A stretch of DNA of 64,000 nucleotides from the NCBI GenBank assembly GCA_011391255.1, contig JAABQV010000011.1:45697-109696 (forward strand), read 5' to 3'. This DNA comes from Dechloromonas sp. (GTDB lineage Bacteria > Pseudomonadota > Gammaproteobacteria > Burkholderiales > Rhodocyclaceae). The notes below the pieces were generated by a model that worked only from the letters and a program-made list of their open reading frames with translations, ran no database searches and was not told the DNA's origin. Of this stretch, positions 20,230-31,306 are shown in pieces; within the stretch, counting starts at the first letter, position 1; each line of letters begins with the position of its first letter. The position numbers and the translations under genes are program-made.

Positions 20230-23200
20230 TCAACTTGCCACAGCGTCAGGCAAACTCGGCGCCCAACTTGCGATATAGGCGCAGACCTCATGCGCTGGCA
20301 ACGGGCGACTGAAGTAGAAGCCCTGAGTCGTCGCTACCCCGTCCTGTTGCAGGAAGCGGAGTTGCTCGATTGTTTCAACGCCCTCGGCGACCGTGCTGAT
20401 CCCCAGGCTATTCCCCAACGCAATGATTGCGCGGACGATGGCAACATCCTTGATGTCGCCGGGCACCCGGTCAATAAAACTCTTGTCGATCTTGAAGCAG
20501 CAGACCGGCAGGTCGCGCAGGTGGGAGAGTGATGAGTAGCCAGTGCCAAAATCGTCCACCGAGAGACGAATGCCGGATTGATAGAAGCGCTCCAGCATCT
20601 CGACAATATCGTCGCGCCGTTCAAGCGCACCTTCGGTGATCTCAAACTCCAGTCGGCTCGTTGGAACGCCAGCATCGTCAATGATTTGCAGGGCGCGATC
20701 GGCAAAATCGCCATTGAGCTGAGACGGGGCAATATTCAAGGCGACCGTTATCCCCGGCGGCAGATCTGCACCCCAGGCAAGAATCTGCCGGCATACCGCA
20801 GCCAAGACCCAATAGCCGATATTCGGCATCAAGCCAATTTCCTCAGCGGTAGGCAGGAAATCAAGGGGTGCGATCAAACCGCGCTCCGGGTGCCGCCAGC
20901 GGATTAAGGCCTCAAGCCCGGTCGGCTTGCCGTCGCTGGACTGGCACTGTGGCTGGTAGTAAAGCTCAAACTGATCGTCGCGCAAGGCCTCGCGCAACTC
21001 CCAGCCGAGATCAAAGCGGCGGTGGGCAGCTTCAGTCAGTTCGCCGGTGTAGAAATCAAAACGATTGCGACCTTTTTCCTTGGCGCGATACATCGCTGCA
21101 TCGGCTGCCTGCACCAGTTTGCCGGCATTGACCCCATCATCGGGGTAAAAGGCAATACCGATACTGGCGGCTGGCACGACATCGTGCCCTTCGATGCGCA
21201 TTGGTGCTGCCAAATGGTTTTGCAGGCGAGCGAGCATCTCACCCATCGCATCGCGGCTGGCGACGTTTTCGGCGATGATGATGAACTCGTCACCACCCCA
21301 GCGGGCGAGGGTATCTTCGCTACGCAGAGTTTCGCCAAGACGTCTGGATATTTCGCACAAATAATGGTCGCCGACGAAATGACCCAGGGTGTCGTTGATA
21401 TTCTTGAAGTGGTCGAGGTCGACAAAGGCAACCGCCAGCAACTCACTGCGGCGCGCCGCACGTTGTAGCGAAGCCTCCAGTTTTTCGTTGAACAGCAGAC
21501 GATTCGGCAGGCCGGTCAGCGGGTCGTGCTTGGCCAAAAATTGCAGGCGTTCTTCTGTTTTTTTGGTTTCGGAGATGTCGGAAAAGACCGTCACGTAGCT
21601 GCGCACATTGCCGGCATCATCGAGCACCGCCGCAATACTTCCCCATTGCGGAAAGATGTCGCCATTTTTCTTGCGATTCCACAGTTCACCGCGCCAGCAA
21701 TGAAGCTCGCCGATCTCGCGCCACATCGCGCGGTAAAACTCGGCATCGTGGCGTCCGGAGCTAAGTATCGAGGGCTTCTTGCCGAGGACTTCCGCCTGGC
21801 TGTAGCCGGTAATCAGCTCGAAAGCCTGATTGACGGCGGTGATGATACCGTCGCTGTCGGTCACCATAATCGACTCGGCAGCATTCTCAAATACGGTATT
21901 GGATTGGCGCAGGCGCGCATCCATCAGGAGTCGTTCGCTGATGTCGCGGAAGACAATGACGACACCGGCAGCAGGGCATTTCGCGTCGAGTGGCGTAACG
22001 ATGTAATCGACCGGCACGCTGTCACCGTTTTTCCGGGTGAAATGTCCCTCGCTGAAGTGACGTCCCTCGCCTGACTTGAGAAAGGTTGCCACCATGCTAT
22101 CTTCTTCGGCTAGCGGTGCTCCATTGCTATCAAGTTGTCCGAGCACGCCGGCCAGGCTCATTCCGATCAGTTCACCGGTGTCATAGCCGAGCATTTTCGT
22201 GGTGGCCGCGTTGGCGAAAGTGACCAGACCGTGTTCGTTGGTGCCGATAACGCCTTCGCCGGCAGCATCAAGGATCGATGAATTGCGTTTTTGCAACTCG
22301 ACGATGGCAGCCTGATGCTCATGGCGCAAGGTGACGTCGCGCGAATTGGCGACAAATTCAATGAGGGCTTGAGTACCGTCGCCACTCATTGCCTTGATCG
22401 TCGATTCGATCCAGATCTGATTCCCGTCGCGGCGATTGAGGCGGAACATGACGGTGCGTTGAACATTGGTCGCGAAGACGTCATCGATTGCCTGTCGAAT
22501 TTCCGGGTAATCCTCGGGTGCCATGAAATCGAAGCACGACTTACCAACCATTTCTTCCGGCGTGTAACCGGTTAGCTCAGTGCTCGACAGCGAAATGAAA
22601 TTGATCACCCCATCGCGGCGGTGGCGGGAGATCATGTCGGTTGAGTTTTCGGCAAGCAGCCGGTAATTCTGCTCGGAAACGCTGAGGGCTTTTTGTGTCA
22701 ATACCTCGATCAGTGCCAGTGACAGGCTGTGCGCAGCATCGGTTTCAATGGTCGTCCACGGCAGTGAGTGGCCGCGTTGCTCCTGCATCCACAAGGCGAA
22801 AGAGCGGCGCGGTTCGATCCGCGGGCCGTCAACGCCATGCACCAGGCCTTTTTGCGGGTTGCCGGCCCATGGAATGTCACGGATACGTTCGGCGCGAAAC
22901 CACAGGATGAATTCGTTGTAGTTGGCGTCAAGACGCACCGCCAGCAGGCCAGCGGCGCAATCAGCAATGGTGTCGGCGGGCGGATAATTTCGCTGCAGGC
23001 AGTCGGTGTAATAAATTTCGCTGCTGTCCTGGCTTTCCAGCCAGCCAACCAGCAGGCTGATTTCATCCGGCGGCGGCACATTGCCGAAACAATAACGCTT
23101 GCCATTGATTGCCAGAATGCCGCCAGTGGCGCGTACCAGATGCAGGATGTCGGTTTCCATCATCTTCAAGACATCGGCAATCTCGCCGGATTTGCGGATC

Positions 23201-24216
23201 GAACGGGTCAGCGTCATCAGCGTTCCGCGGATCTGATCCATGTACTTGTTGCGCTCGATGGATTCAAGATTGGTCAGCTTCATCGACACTGTTTTGCCGA
23301 CAAACTCGGCCACTTCACGCAAATGGAAGGGGACACGCCGTGGTTTTGAGTGGTGGCAGGCAATCAAGCCCCACAGCTTGCCGCCCTGCAACAATGAAAT
23401 GGTGATGGTGGCACCGACTTCCATGTTGCGCAGATATTCGATGTGGATCGGTGACATGCTGCGTAGCACCGAATGCGACATATCGAGCGCCCGGCGACTA
23501 CGCGGATGCACTGCCGGGATGATGCCGACCGGCAGTGCATCGACATCAGGGAGAACGCGAATCAGGTTTTTGGCGTAGAGCCGCCGGGCTTGCGGGGGAA
23601 TATCCGAGGCCGGGAAATGGTTGCCGAGCAATGAACCCATCGCTTCGTTGCGGCTTTCGGCAATCACGTCACCATTCCATTCAGCATCAAAGCGATACAG
23701 CATGATCCGGTCAAAGCCGGTCAGGGTGCGGATTTGCTCGGTGATGAACTGGGCATAGCGGAGAAAATCGGTTTCAACATCGGATTCCCAAAGGGCGTTA
23801 CGCATTGAAACAAACAAGTGTCCGAAATACTGCGCCTCGGATTCGTCGCTTGTCTCAATTTCAATCACCCAGTTGCCGTCAACCCGATGCACTTGCGCCG
23901 CCAGAAGCAGCCAGCGATTAGCGCGCTGCAGATGGAGTACGGCCGGTACCGAGGGGTGTAGATCGCCCCGGATCGGCAGTTGCCATATTTTCTCGGCATT
24001 TTCGATACCGACCAGTTCGGCCAGGGTTTGGCCAAGGGCTTCAGCTGGTGCAAGGCCGAGATAGTCAAACAGATTTTCGCTGCATTGCACGGCGAGCAGG
24101 GTGGTCGCGTCAATTACCAGCAAGGCACCGCAGGGCTGGATTGCCCCCGGTGTATGGATCGGTTCCATGCTGCAACGATTGAGTGCAGCGAGAAATTCCT
24201 GACGGTCGTCGCTCAT
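20230..24216 (-). CDS. Bacteriophytochrome with three PAS domains and GGDEF-EAL output
   Basis: A 1328-residue red/far-red photoreceptor linked to c-di-GMP turnover. The order is PAS (1-125) with Cys15 at the biliverdin attachment position in CSMEPIHTPGAIQPCG, GAF (about 140-310) with FPASDIP, SHSVLRSMSPIHIEYLRNM and CHH, PHY (about 320-500) with the tongue motif PRRSF, three PAS domains (about 515-890), GGDEF (RWGGDEF intact) and EAL (EALIRWRHPERG intact). Intact motifs suggest both cyclase and phosphodiesterase potential; the net activity is unknown. The usual IQPHG histidine is cysteine here. The start overlaps the heme oxygenase stop (ATGA), so chromophore synthesis and apoprotein are coupled. 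Confidence 0.95.
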   Translation of the reverse strand: MSDDRQEFLAALNRCSMEPIHTPGAIQPCGALLVIDATTLLAVQCSENLFDYLGLAPAEALGQTLAELVGIENAEKIWQLPIRGDLHPSVPAVLHLQRANRWLLLAAQVHRVDGNWVIEIETSDESEAQYFGHLFVSMRNALWESDVETDFLRYAQFITEQIRTLTGFDRIMLYRFDAEWNGDVIAESRNEAMGSLLGNHFPASDIPPQARRLYAKNLIRVLPDVDALPVGIIPAVHPRSRRALDMSHSVLRSMSPIHIEYLRNMEVGATITISLLQGGKLWGLIACHHSKPRRVPFHLREVAEFVGKTVSMKLTNLESIERNKYMDQIRGTLMTLTRSIRKSGEIADVLKMMETDILHLVRATGGILAINGKRYCFGNVPPPDEISLLVGWLESQDSSEIYYTDCLQRNYPPADTIADCAAGLLAVRLDANYNEFILWFRAERIRDIPWAGNPQKGLVHGVDGPRIEPRRSFALWMQEQRGHSLPWTTIETDAAHSLSLALIEVLTQKALSVSEQNYRLLAENSTDMISRHRRDGVINFISLSSTELTGYTPEEMVGKSCFDFMAPEDYPEIRQAIDDVFATNVQRTVMFRLNRRDGNQIWIESTIKAMSGDGTQALIEFVANSRDVTLRHEHQAAIVELQKRNSSILDAAGEGVIGTNEHGLVTFANAATTKMLGYDTGELIGMSLAGVLGQLDSNGAPLAEEDSMVATFLKSGEGRHFSEGHFTRKNGDSVPVDYIVTPLDAKCPAAGVVIVFRDISERLLMDARLRQSNTVFENAAESIMVTDSDGIITAVNQAFELITGYSQAEVLGKKPSILSSGRHDAEFYRAMWREIGELHCWRGELWNRKKNGDIFPQWGSIAAVLDDAGNVRSYVTVFSDISETKKTEERLQFLAKHDPLTGLPNRLLFNEKLEASLQRAARRSELLAVAFVDLDHFKNINDTLGHFVGDHYLCEISRRLGETLRSEDTLARWGGDEFIIIAENVASRDAMGEMLARLQNHLAAPMRIEGHDVVPAASIGIAFYPDDGVNAGKLVQAADAAMYRAKEKGRNRFDFYTGELTEAAHRRFDLGWELREALRDDQFELYYQPQCQSSDGKPTGLEALIRWRHPERGLIAPLDFLPTAEEIGLMPNIGYWVLAAVCRQILAWGADLPPGITVALNIAPSQLNGDFADRALQIIDDAGVPTSRLEFEITEGALERRDDIVEMLERFYQSGIRLSVDDFGTGYSSLSHLRDLPVCCFKIDKSFIDRVPGDIKDVAIVRAIIALGNSLGISTVAEGVETIEQLRFLQQDGVATTQGFYFSRPLPAHEVCAYIASWAPSLPDAVAS

Positions 24217-24830
24217 TGGGGGCTGGCCTCAAGATGCTGCAAAAAATGATCAAAAAGTCCGGCCGCAGATTCGCGGGCGGCGGGCAATTGCCCGGCCGGG
24301 CAAACGGCTGCTGCAAAAGCCCAAAACGCCTGCCACTTGGCCATGGTTTGTTCGCCATGCCCGGCAAAAAATTTTGCCCCGTTTTGCGCGTCGACCGCAA
24401 GCTTTGCTTGCAGCTGCCGGAAAATCACCCGGCCACCTAAAGTTGAACCGGCTAACACATAAAAGCAGCCGGTCAGCGCCCCGGGCGAGTCAATCAGCGG
24501 GCCGCTCCAGGCCGGGGCTGGCAGCGGCAGACCAAGAAACTGCAGGTCGGCCGCCAGATCGTCGATGCGGCGATGGGCTTCATAGTCGATCGGCAGGGCA
24601 TGCGCCGAAATGTATTCGGCGATACGCAACTCAATCGGGTGATTGATTGCGTAAAGAGCTTGCAGACATTTGCCATATTCGCTCAGCGTCAAACCGGGAC
24701 GAACCAGCGGCGCCAGGCGCGGCGAGTGATCAAGCCGGTGGTGCAGGGCGCGCGTCGCGTCACGCAGCTCGCTGGCGATGGTTGTTGCCCAGTCAGTATC
24801 GGCGTTTTGTTGCTTTTGGTCTGCCGCCAT
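24213..24830 (-). CDS. bphO: Biliverdin-producing heme oxygenase (BphO type)
   Basis: A 205-residue helical protein of the bacterial heme oxygenase family. The proximal heme histidine lies in RALHHRLDHSP (about residues 29-39), and the distal-helix segment reads GCFYVLAGSTLGGRVI. It opens heme to biliverdin, the chromophore of the phytochrome encoded by the overlapping next gene. A strong GGGAGGGG ribosome-binding site precedes the ATG. The gap to the upstream hybrid kinase gene is 53 bases with no terminator seen, so it probably belongs to the same operon. Confidence 0.92.
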   Translation of the reverse strand: MAADQKQQNADTDWATTIASELRDATRALHHRLDHSPRLAPLVRPGLTLSEYGKCLQALYAINHPIELRIAEYISAHALPIDYEAHRRIDDLAADLQFLGLPLPAPAWSGPLIDSPGALTGCFYVLAGSTLGGRVIFRQLQAKLAVDAQNGAKFFAGHGEQTMAKWQAFWAFAAAVCPAGQLPAARESAAGLFDHFLQHLEASPQ

Positions 24831-24883
24831 AAATCCCCTCCCTTATCATCGGCGCGATGATGATGTGCTTAATTTTGCTGCAG

Positions 24884-27421
24884 CTATCGGCTTTGATTTT
24901 CTTTGAGTACTTTGGCAATAATCTCAAAAAGCATCTGGGGATTGACTGGTTTCGAGATGAACTCATCCATTCCGGCATCAAAACAGGCTTTGCGGTCAGC
25001 TTCAAACGCATTGGCGGTCATCGCCAAAATTGGCGTTGATGCGTAGCCGGGCATTTGGCGCAAGGCGACGGTGGCTTCCAGCCCGTCTACCACCGGCATT
25101 TGCATATCCATCAGAATCAGATCGTAATTTTTACGTGTGGCAAGGCCGATAGCGACGGCGCCGTTTTCAGCAACATCGACCCTGAACCCGACCTCGGTCA
25201 GTATTTCGCAGATAACCTCCTGGTTGATCTCGTTGTCTTCACAAAGTAAGACGCTGGTTTCCTTAAAGTCACTCACGAGCGTTGCTTCTGCGCTGATCGC
25301 CGGTTGCAAGGCTGCTATGCCGCTGTGGACAGCAGGCGCCAGTGTTGCGGTGAACCAGAAAGTGCTGCCTTTATTTGGTTCGCTCTCGACACCGGCTTCT
25401 CCCGCCATGAGTTTGGCCAAACGTTTGGTGATCGCCAAACCGAGCCCGGAGCCACCGTATTGGCGGGTCGTTGAATTATCTGCCTGCTCGAAATTCTGGA
25501 AAAGCCGGGCGAGCGCTTCGGGAGCGATGCCAATGCCGGTATCTCTAACCGCAAAACGTACTTTAATCGCTTCATCATTTCTGGAGAGCAGGGAAACGCT
25601 CAGTGCAATCTCACCCTGCATGGTGAATTTCAAGGCGTTGCCGAGATAATTGAGCAGGGCCTGACTGATGCGGGTGGCGTCACCATGCACCAGCTCCGGC
25701 AAGTCGGGGTCACGATAAACTTTCAGTTTCAGGCCTTTTTCGCTGGCCTTTTCCTGAATCATCGTCAGGCTTTGACCGGCGATTTCTGCCAGACTGAAAT
25801 CGCTGTTTTCCAGCATCAGCTTGCCGGCTTCGATTTTTGAAATGTCGAGGATGTTGTTGATGACTGAAAGCAGGTGATCGGCAGATTTGACGATCTTGCT
25901 CAGCTTGTCATGCTGATTCGGGTCGAGCGGGGTTTGCCGCAGCAAGTGGGTCAACATCATCACACCATTCATCGGCGTTCTGATTTCATGGCTCATGTTA
26001 GCCAGGAAGGCGCTCTTGGCGACATTGGCCGCTTCGGCAGCATCTTTGGCGTGAGCCAGTTCGATGGTCCGGCTGGTGACCATTTCTTCGAGGTGTTCGC
26101 GATAGGCGTCCAGCTCTTTGGCAATCCGCATTTTTTCGGTGATATTTTCCTTGATCCCGACATAGTGGGTTACCTCGCCACTGGCATCGCGAATCGGCGA
26201 GACCCGCACATGCTCATAAAAAATCCGGCCATCCTTGCTTTTATTGGTGAACTGGCCTGCCCAGGGTTTTCCCTGGCCGAGTGTTTCCCAAAGCTGGGCA
26301 TAAACCGCCGGCGCGGTTTGCCCGGAGTTGAAAATGCGCGGATTCTGGCCAATCAACTCAGCTTCGCTGTAGCCGGTCGACTTGAGGCAGGCGGCATTGA
26401 CATACTCAATCACCGAGTTCTTGTCAGTAATGACGATACTCTCCGGGCTTTGCGCTACCGCTTGCGACAGTTTGCGCAGCGATTGCTCGGCCTCGACGCG
26501 GTCATGAATGTCCAGGCAATGGCCGAGGTAGCCCACGAAACCGCCATCGCTGTCGTAACGCGGTGTGCCGTTATCGCGAATCCAGCGGTATTCGCCATCA
26601 TGGCGACGCAGGCGGTAATCCATGCTGAACGCCTGGCGTTGGTCAAAGTGTTGCTCATAAATGGCGATGCAACGCTCAAGATCGTCGGTATGCACCCCCT
26701 CCACCCAGCCATTTCCCTGCTCTTCTTCAAGGCTGCGGCCGGTAAATTTCAGCCAGCCCTTGTTAAAGTAATAACAGAGCTTGTCGGTACCGGCAGCCCA
26801 GATCAAACCCATGCTGCTATCGGCCAGACTGCGCAGATTGTGCTCGCTCTCGCGCAGCGCCATCTTGTCGCTCTGGTCGACAAAAAGCAGAACCGTCCTG
26901 CCTTCCGGGGAAGTCTCTTCATGCAGGTGAATGATGTGCACATCGCATAAAATTGTCTCGCCACCAGCAGCCCGCACACCAATCAGTGCCAGGGTCTGGG
27001 CTGAGTCATTCGTACGGTCGCGCAGCAACTGATAAATCGCACCACGGCTCTCGGTATCAAAAAGCTGTATGGCCGAGCGCCGTTGCAAGGCAGAGTTCTG
27101 GCTCAAGCCGAGAAATTGGGCAGCCTGTAGATTGGCGTCAAGGATGAAGCCCTGCGCGTCGATAATTACTGCCGGCAAAGGCAGAAAGGAAAACAGGGAA
27201 CGGTATTTTTCCAGCGCCAGCGCAATCTCGCCCTGCGCAGCGCCAAGTTCATGATTTTGAATTTCAAGTTCAGTCTGATAGACGCGCAATTCTTCGACAA
27301 GATGTTGCGCATTGATCTCCGCCTGACTGCCAGGTGCATCGTGCAGAATGGCATTGCTTTGTTCAATGGCTTTTAATGCCCGATCGCGAAGTTCGCTCAG
27401 GTTAACTGGGTGGTTACTCAC
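24884..27421 (-). CDS. Multi-PAS hybrid sensor histidine kinase
   Basis: An 845-residue soluble kinase; no membrane helix is evident. Three PAS domains (about 75-185, 195-312, 325-432) precede a coiled linker, a HisKA domain with His478 in [13 protein letters not shown], a HATPase domain (N box near 592-600, GGSGLGL at 666-672) and a C-terminal receiver with Asp772 in [10 protein letters not shown]. It would autophosphorylate and pass phosphate to its receiver; the final partner is not visible. The GTG start overlaps the stop of the CheB-CheR gene, which fixes it in the sensory operon. No heme or flavin signature was recognised in the PAS domains. Confidence 0.93.
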   Translation of the reverse strand: MSNHPVNLSELRDRALKAIEQSNAILHDAPGSQAEINAQHLVEELRVYQTELEIQNHELGAAQGEIALALEKYRSLFSFLPLPAVIIDAQGFILDANLQAAQFLGLSQNSALQRRSAIQLFDTESRGAIYQLLRDRTNDSAQTLALIGVRAAGGETILCDVHIIHLHEETSPEGRTVLLFVDQSDKMALRESEHNLRSLADSSMGLIWAAGTDKLCYYFNKGWLKFTGRSLEEEQGNGWVEGVHTDDLERCIAIYEQHFDQRQAFSMDYRLRRHDGEYRWIRDNGTPRYDSDGGFVGYLGHCLDIHDRVEAEQSLRKLSQAVAQSPESIVITDKNSVIEYVNAACLKSTGYSEAELIGQNPRIFNSGQTAPAVYAQLWETLGQGKPWAGQFTNKSKDGRIFYEHVRVSPIRDASGEVTHYVGIKENITEKMRIAKELDAYREHLEEMVTSRTIELAHAKDAAEAANVAKSAFLANMSHEIRTPMNGVMMLTHLLRQTPLDPNQHDKLSKIVKSADHLLSVINNILDISKIEAGKLMLENSDFSLAEIAGQSLTMIQEKASEKGLKLKVYRDPDLPELVHGDATRISQALLNYLGNALKFTMQGEIALSVSLLSRNDEAIKVRFAVRDTGIGIAPEALARLFQNFEQADNSTTRQYGGSGLGLAITKRLAKLMAGEAGVESEPNKGSTFWFTATLAPAVHSGIAALQPAISAEATLVSDFKETSVLLCEDNEINQEVICEILTEVGFRVDVAENGAVAIGLATRKNYDLILMDMQMPVVDGLEATVALRQMPGYASTPILAMTANAFEADRKACFDAGMDEFISKPVNPQMLFEIIAKVLKENQSR

Positions 27422-30363
27422 GAAGACTTTCCTTGGTAACGCGTCGTTACATTAACGTGACTGACGACTGCGCCGTAATCCATGCCAACGACCGGCGCGG
27501 CATTCATCACAAACCAGCGTTGCTCGGTTGGTGAATGGCAGGGGTATTCCAATGAAAACATGGGCGAACTACCGTCTAATACCCCACGTAATCCATTTGC
27601 CGCTGTATTGGCAATTTGGCCGTCTTCATGATTGCCCGCCTGGCAGGCTTCGAGATAATTGGTTCCAAGTCCCGTGCGTTTAAGTTCGGGGTCGCCATTG
27701 GCTCTGGCAAAGCGACGCCAGGCAGAATTGATCATGATGATTTTGCCAATCACATCGACCACCGCAATGTGTTCCGGCAGAGCGTCGATAATCGCCTGTA
27801 AACGTCTGGCGTCGTGGTAGGCCGTGACGTCGACGAAGGTGGCGACGACGCCACGTACGCTGCTTGAGGGCACCTGATAAGGCAGCATCCTGACCAGATA
27901 GGTTTTCTTTTCATCGAGCGAAACAATTTCGCGCTCGGTCATGCGCTCGGTTTTGAGGGTGCTTTCCATATCCGCCATGAGGGTCGGGTACTGCAGGATA
28001 TGCGAAATATCATCCAGAGGCCGCCCGACGTCGGAATCGCGCAATTTGAAAATATCGCAGGCATCCGGGCTGAAGCGGGTAATCACCATTTCTGCATCAA
28101 CAAAAACCGTCGCAACACCTGCCGCCTTGGCCATGCTGTCAAGGTCGGCATTGACGCGACTGACGATCAACATTTTTTCCTGAAATTCGGCGTTGACCGT
28201 ACTCATTTCCTCGTTGACTGACTGCAGCTCCTCGTTTGAGCTTTGCAACTCTTCGTTCGAGGCCATCAGCTCTTCATTGGTCGCCTGCAACTCCTCGTTT
28301 GAGGTTTCCAGCTCTTCAATCGTTGCCTGCAGACTTTCGCGGGTTGCCCCGAGTTCGCGCTCAAGGATATGGATGCGAGCCACCGTTTCAGCATCGACAT
28401 TGATCGCTTCGACAGAATCGCTGGTCTCGACATTTGGCGTCGCGGTGACCTCGAAACAAAGTAGTGACAAACGCTCTTCGCTGGTTTTTTCGATCGGATG
28501 CACCGAGAGTCGCAAGCGGCATTGCTCGCCGTTGCGTAGCTTGACATCAACGAGATCAGAAACCAGGGAACATTGGTCGCGTGCTGATTTATAGAGCAAG
28601 GCCGAGGCGATCGGCGTCAGCGTATCCGGCAGCATGCGGTTGAGTTGCAGGCTGGCGGCACCTTCCTTGTTGTGCAGGAAAATACTGACTTCCCCGTAGA
28701 GATGAACGGCCTCGTGGTTTACGTTGACGAGGATCGCCGGCGGCGCAAATTTTTCCATCAGGGCGACAACACCGGCATCGGCAATATTATTGTCGGTTGG
28801 CCGATGCCGACTCTTGCCGGCAAGTGAGGCTTTGTCGAGCACCGGATGCGGATAGTTGGGCCCGCTCTTGCGGCTCAGGAACGGTACTGAGGAGGCTCCC
28901 TTGCGTCGGAAAATTTTGTGTTTGGCGTTGATCGTCTGCAGGCCTTCAGTCATCGCGGCGAGCGATTCGCTGGAGCCGAGCAGCAAGGCACCGCCCTGAT
29001 TGATGGCGTATTGCAACGAACGCAAGGCACGTTCCTGAGCGACCGATTTGAAGTAGATCAGGGTGTTGCGGCAGGTGACCAGATCCATCTTGGTAAAAGG
29101 CGGGTCAGCCAGCAAATTGTGACGGGCAAAAACCACGCATTGGCGCAACTCGTTTTTGATCAGGAAGGTATCGCCCTTCTTGGTGAAGAAACGCTCCAGG
29201 CGTTCCGGCGAGAGTTCGGCAGCAGCCGATTCCGGATACTGCCCGATACCGGCGGTTTCAACGCATTGCAAATCGACATCAGTGGCAAAAATTTTCAGGC
29301 TGGGCCAGCGCCGTTCGCGCTCGAAGGCTTCCATGAACAGCATACCGATGGTGTAGGCCTCTTCGCCGGTTGCAACCCCGGCCACCCAGACGCGGATAGT
29401 GTCACCGGCCAGTTTTTGGGCGACGAGGGGCGAGATCACCTTTTCAGCCAGTTCGGCGAATGTTTCCGGATCGCGGAAGAAACTGGTCACTGAGATCAGC
29501 ATTTCGCGACGCAGGGTAATCACCTCACCACGGTCGTTTTCGAGTAGGTCGAGATACTGATAGAGCTCAGGGGTGTGGCGTACCTGCATGCGCCGCTCAA
29601 TGCGCCGCATGATCGTCGCCGGCTTGTAATCCGAGAAGTCAATGCCGCCAATCTGATGCAACAGTTGCAGGCAGGCAGCCAGAACGTCTTCAATTGTCAT
29701 CGTCGCATGGGGGATGACTTTGGTTTCTACCTGCAACTCCTTGTAGGGCAGATTGAGAATGTGAGCGACCAGTCGCAGCGGCAACTCCTCTGCCGGCAAA
29801 ATGGCGTCAACGATGCCAGTGCCGATGACGCTACGTGGCATCCCGTCAAACTTCGATGACTCCGGCTCCTGCGCCATCAGGAAACCTCCCGCCGCGTTGA
29901 TGGCGACAGAACCCCGTGTGCCATCGGTGCCGGTGCCAGAGAGAATCACGCCGAGAGCGTGCTTGCCATAGACCTCAGCCAGCGAGAACAGGAAAATGTC
30001 GATGGGGAGGGTCAGGCCGCGCGGGTTTTTGGGGGTTAGGTGCAGGTGGCCGGCGGTGACATGCATGATGGTGCCGGGCGGGATCAGATAAACCTGATTG
30101 GCCTCAATCGCCATATCGTCCTCAACCATGATTACCGGCATGGTTGTATGGCGGGCGAGCAGGTTGTTCATCATGCTCTTGTGGTCAGGCGAGAGATGCT
30201 GGACGACGACGAAGGCAGCGCCGCTATCGACCGGGCAGGCCTGGAAAAACTTTTCGAGGGCATCCAGACCGCCGGCCGAGGCACCAATGCAGGTAACGTA
30301 GCCGGCAAAGGTAGGCAATTGCTCGGGTGCAGTTGGATTGACGGCAGATTTAAGTTTTTTCAT
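27418..30363 (-). CDS. CheB-CheR fusion protein with C-terminal PAS domains
   Basis: A 981-residue protein. It starts with a CheB methylesterase domain that lacks a receiver (Ser in GASAGG, His in [10 protein letters not shown], Asp in GTGTDGTRG), continues with a CheR SAM-dependent methyltransferase ([27 protein letters not shown]), then a long coiled coil made of EELQ/NEEL repeats, and two PAS domains. Such fusions are linked to alternative chemosensory or two-component signalling. The frame is open upstream to about 30582, but the ATG at 30363 overlaps the stop of the MerR-B12 gene (ATGA) and gives [10 protein letters not shown], so it was chosen. It lies between an AdoCbl photosensor-like regulator and a hybrid kinase. 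Confidence 0.93.
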   Translation of the reverse strand: MKKLKSAVNPTAPEQLPTFAGYVTCIGASAGGLDALEKFFQACPVDSGAAFVVVQHLSPDHKSMMNNLLARHTTMPVIMVEDDMAIEANQVYLIPPGTIMHVTAGHLHLTPKNPRGLTLPIDIFLFSLAEVYGKHALGVILSGTGTDGTRGSVAINAAGGFLMAQEPESSKFDGMPRSVIGTGIVDAILPAEELPLRLVAHILNLPYKELQVETKVIPHATMTIEDVLAACLQLLHQIGGIDFSDYKPATIMRRIERRMQVRHTPELYQYLDLLENDRGEVITLRREMLISVTSFFRDPETFAELAEKVISPLVAQKLAGDTIRVWVAGVATGEEAYTIGMLFMEAFERERRWPSLKIFATDVDLQCVETAGIGQYPESAAAELSPERLERFFTKKGDTFLIKNELRQCVVFARHNLLADPPFTKMDLVTCRNTLIYFKSVAQERALRSLQYAINQGGALLLGSSESLAAMTEGLQTINAKHKIFRRKGASSVPFLSRKSGPNYPHPVLDKASLAGKSRHRPTDNNIADAGVVALMEKFAPPAILVNVNHEAVHLYGEVSIFLHNKEGAASLQLNRMLPDTLTPIASALLYKSARDQCSLVSDLVDVKLRNGEQCRLRLSVHPIEKTSEERLSLLCFEVTATPNVETSDSVEAINVDAETVARIHILERELGATRESLQATIEELETSNEELQATNEELMASNEELQSSNEELQSVNEEMSTVNAEFQEKMLIVSRVNADLDSMAKAAGVATVFVDAEMVITRFSPDACDIFKLRDSDVGRPLDDISHILQYPTLMADMESTLKTERMTEREIVSLDEKKTYLVRMLPYQVPSSSVRGVVATFVDVTAYHDARRLQAIIDALPEHIAVVDVIGKIIMINSAWRRFARANGDPELKRTGLGTNYLEACQAGNHEDGQIANTAANGLRGVLDGSSPMFSLEYPCHSPTEQRWFVMNAAPVVGMDYGAVVSHVNVTTRYQGKSS

Positions 30364-31280
30364 GAGATAGCTTTCACGGCGGGAACGGTTGATTTTCCCG
30401 CCAAATTCATTGACTGGCAAATGGACAGAAGTTGACGCATGGATGTGATCACGCTGACGCCCGGGGGTATGTCGACAATGCGGTACATGCCGGCGCCACC
30501 AAACCACAGGCAGATTTCTTCGGGTAATGCTTTCCTGAGTTTTTTGATCAGTGCCGGCAACATCCGGCGCGGGTAGTGGCAACTGACTGAAACACCAACA
30601 ACCTTGATCTGATATGCGCGGGCGGCGGCGACTATTTCGGTGAGGGGGAGGGTGCCTGGCAAATGCAGGCAGTCGACACCGATTTCGCTGAGTACCGCTT
30701 TGACCATCGACAGGCCCAGTGTGTGGTGCTCACCAGCCGGGCTGGTTAGTAGTACGCCAGGTGCTTGGCTTTTATATTTGGCGAGGCCCGTTTCACGGGT
30801 CAGGATGCTTTCAATGACCGAAGAATAAAGATGCTCGGCATGAATGGGGAGTTTGCCCAGCGCCCATTGCTCGCCAACCATTGCGGTCAGCGGCGCAGCG
30901 ATTTCTTCAACGTAGCTGAATAGCGTGCGTTCGCTCAGGGTATTTTCGAGTAAGTGCCTGAGCTGAACAAAATCGGCGACAAGCAGGGCAGCGATGGCCG
31001 CCGCGTTGGCTTTTTCGGAATCGCTCAGGGCTCCCGGGGTGGCTGAATTGGCCGGTGTATCTTCAGGTTGCTGATCGAGATCACGAATGATGCCGCCGAT
31101 CCGCTCACCATTGGCAATACGTCTGCTGATTTGGAGCAATGTTGTGATGTCGGATTCGCTGTAATTGCGTTGCCCGGAATCCTGTCTTTCAGGCTGCGGA
31201 AAGCCGTAACGGGACTCCCACTTGCGCAGGGTCCCGATTTCAATGCCGGTTTGCCGTGCTACAACACCAATCGAAAACAT
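30360..31280 (-). CDS. CarH/LitR-type MerR regulator with adenosylcobalamin-binding domain
   Basis: A 306-residue transcription factor. Residues 1-70 form a MerR DNA-binding domain (IGVVARQTGIEIGTLRKWE). The middle helical bundle contains W139-x9-E149-H150, the W-x9-EH signature of AdoCbl photoreceptors, where Trp and His cap the light-labile adenosyl group. The C-terminal Rossmann domain has E184-x-H186-x2-G189, the variant of the DxHxxG motif that supplies the lower-axial histidine. In the CarH/LitR family, AdoCbl promotes DNA binding in the dark and light breaks the complex. It is the first gene of the leftward sensory operon; a perfect FNR-type palindrome and a TTGTACAA palindrome lie upstream. 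Confidence 0.93.
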   Translation of the reverse strand: MFSIGVVARQTGIEIGTLRKWESRYGFPQPERQDSGQRNYSESDITTLLQISRRIANGERIGGIIRDLDQQPEDTPANSATPGALSDSEKANAAAIAALLVADFVQLRHLLENTLSERTLFSYVEEIAAPLTAMVGEQWALGKLPIHAEHLYSSVIESILTRETGLAKYKSQAPGVLLTSPAGEHHTLGLSMVKAVLSEIGVDCLHLPGTLPLTEIVAAARAYQIKVVGVSVSCHYPRRMLPALIKKLRKALPEEICLWFGGAGMYRIVDIPPGVSVITSMRQLLSICQSMNLAGKSTVPAVKAIS

Positions 31281-31306
31281 ACGCCACCTGTAAGGATAAG
31301 CGCGAA

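Noticed and set aside
25874..26950. A 358-codon open frame antisense to the hybrid kinase gene
   Set aside because: The opposite strand carries intact PAS and HisKA domains; the antisense frame has no domain or ribosome-binding site.
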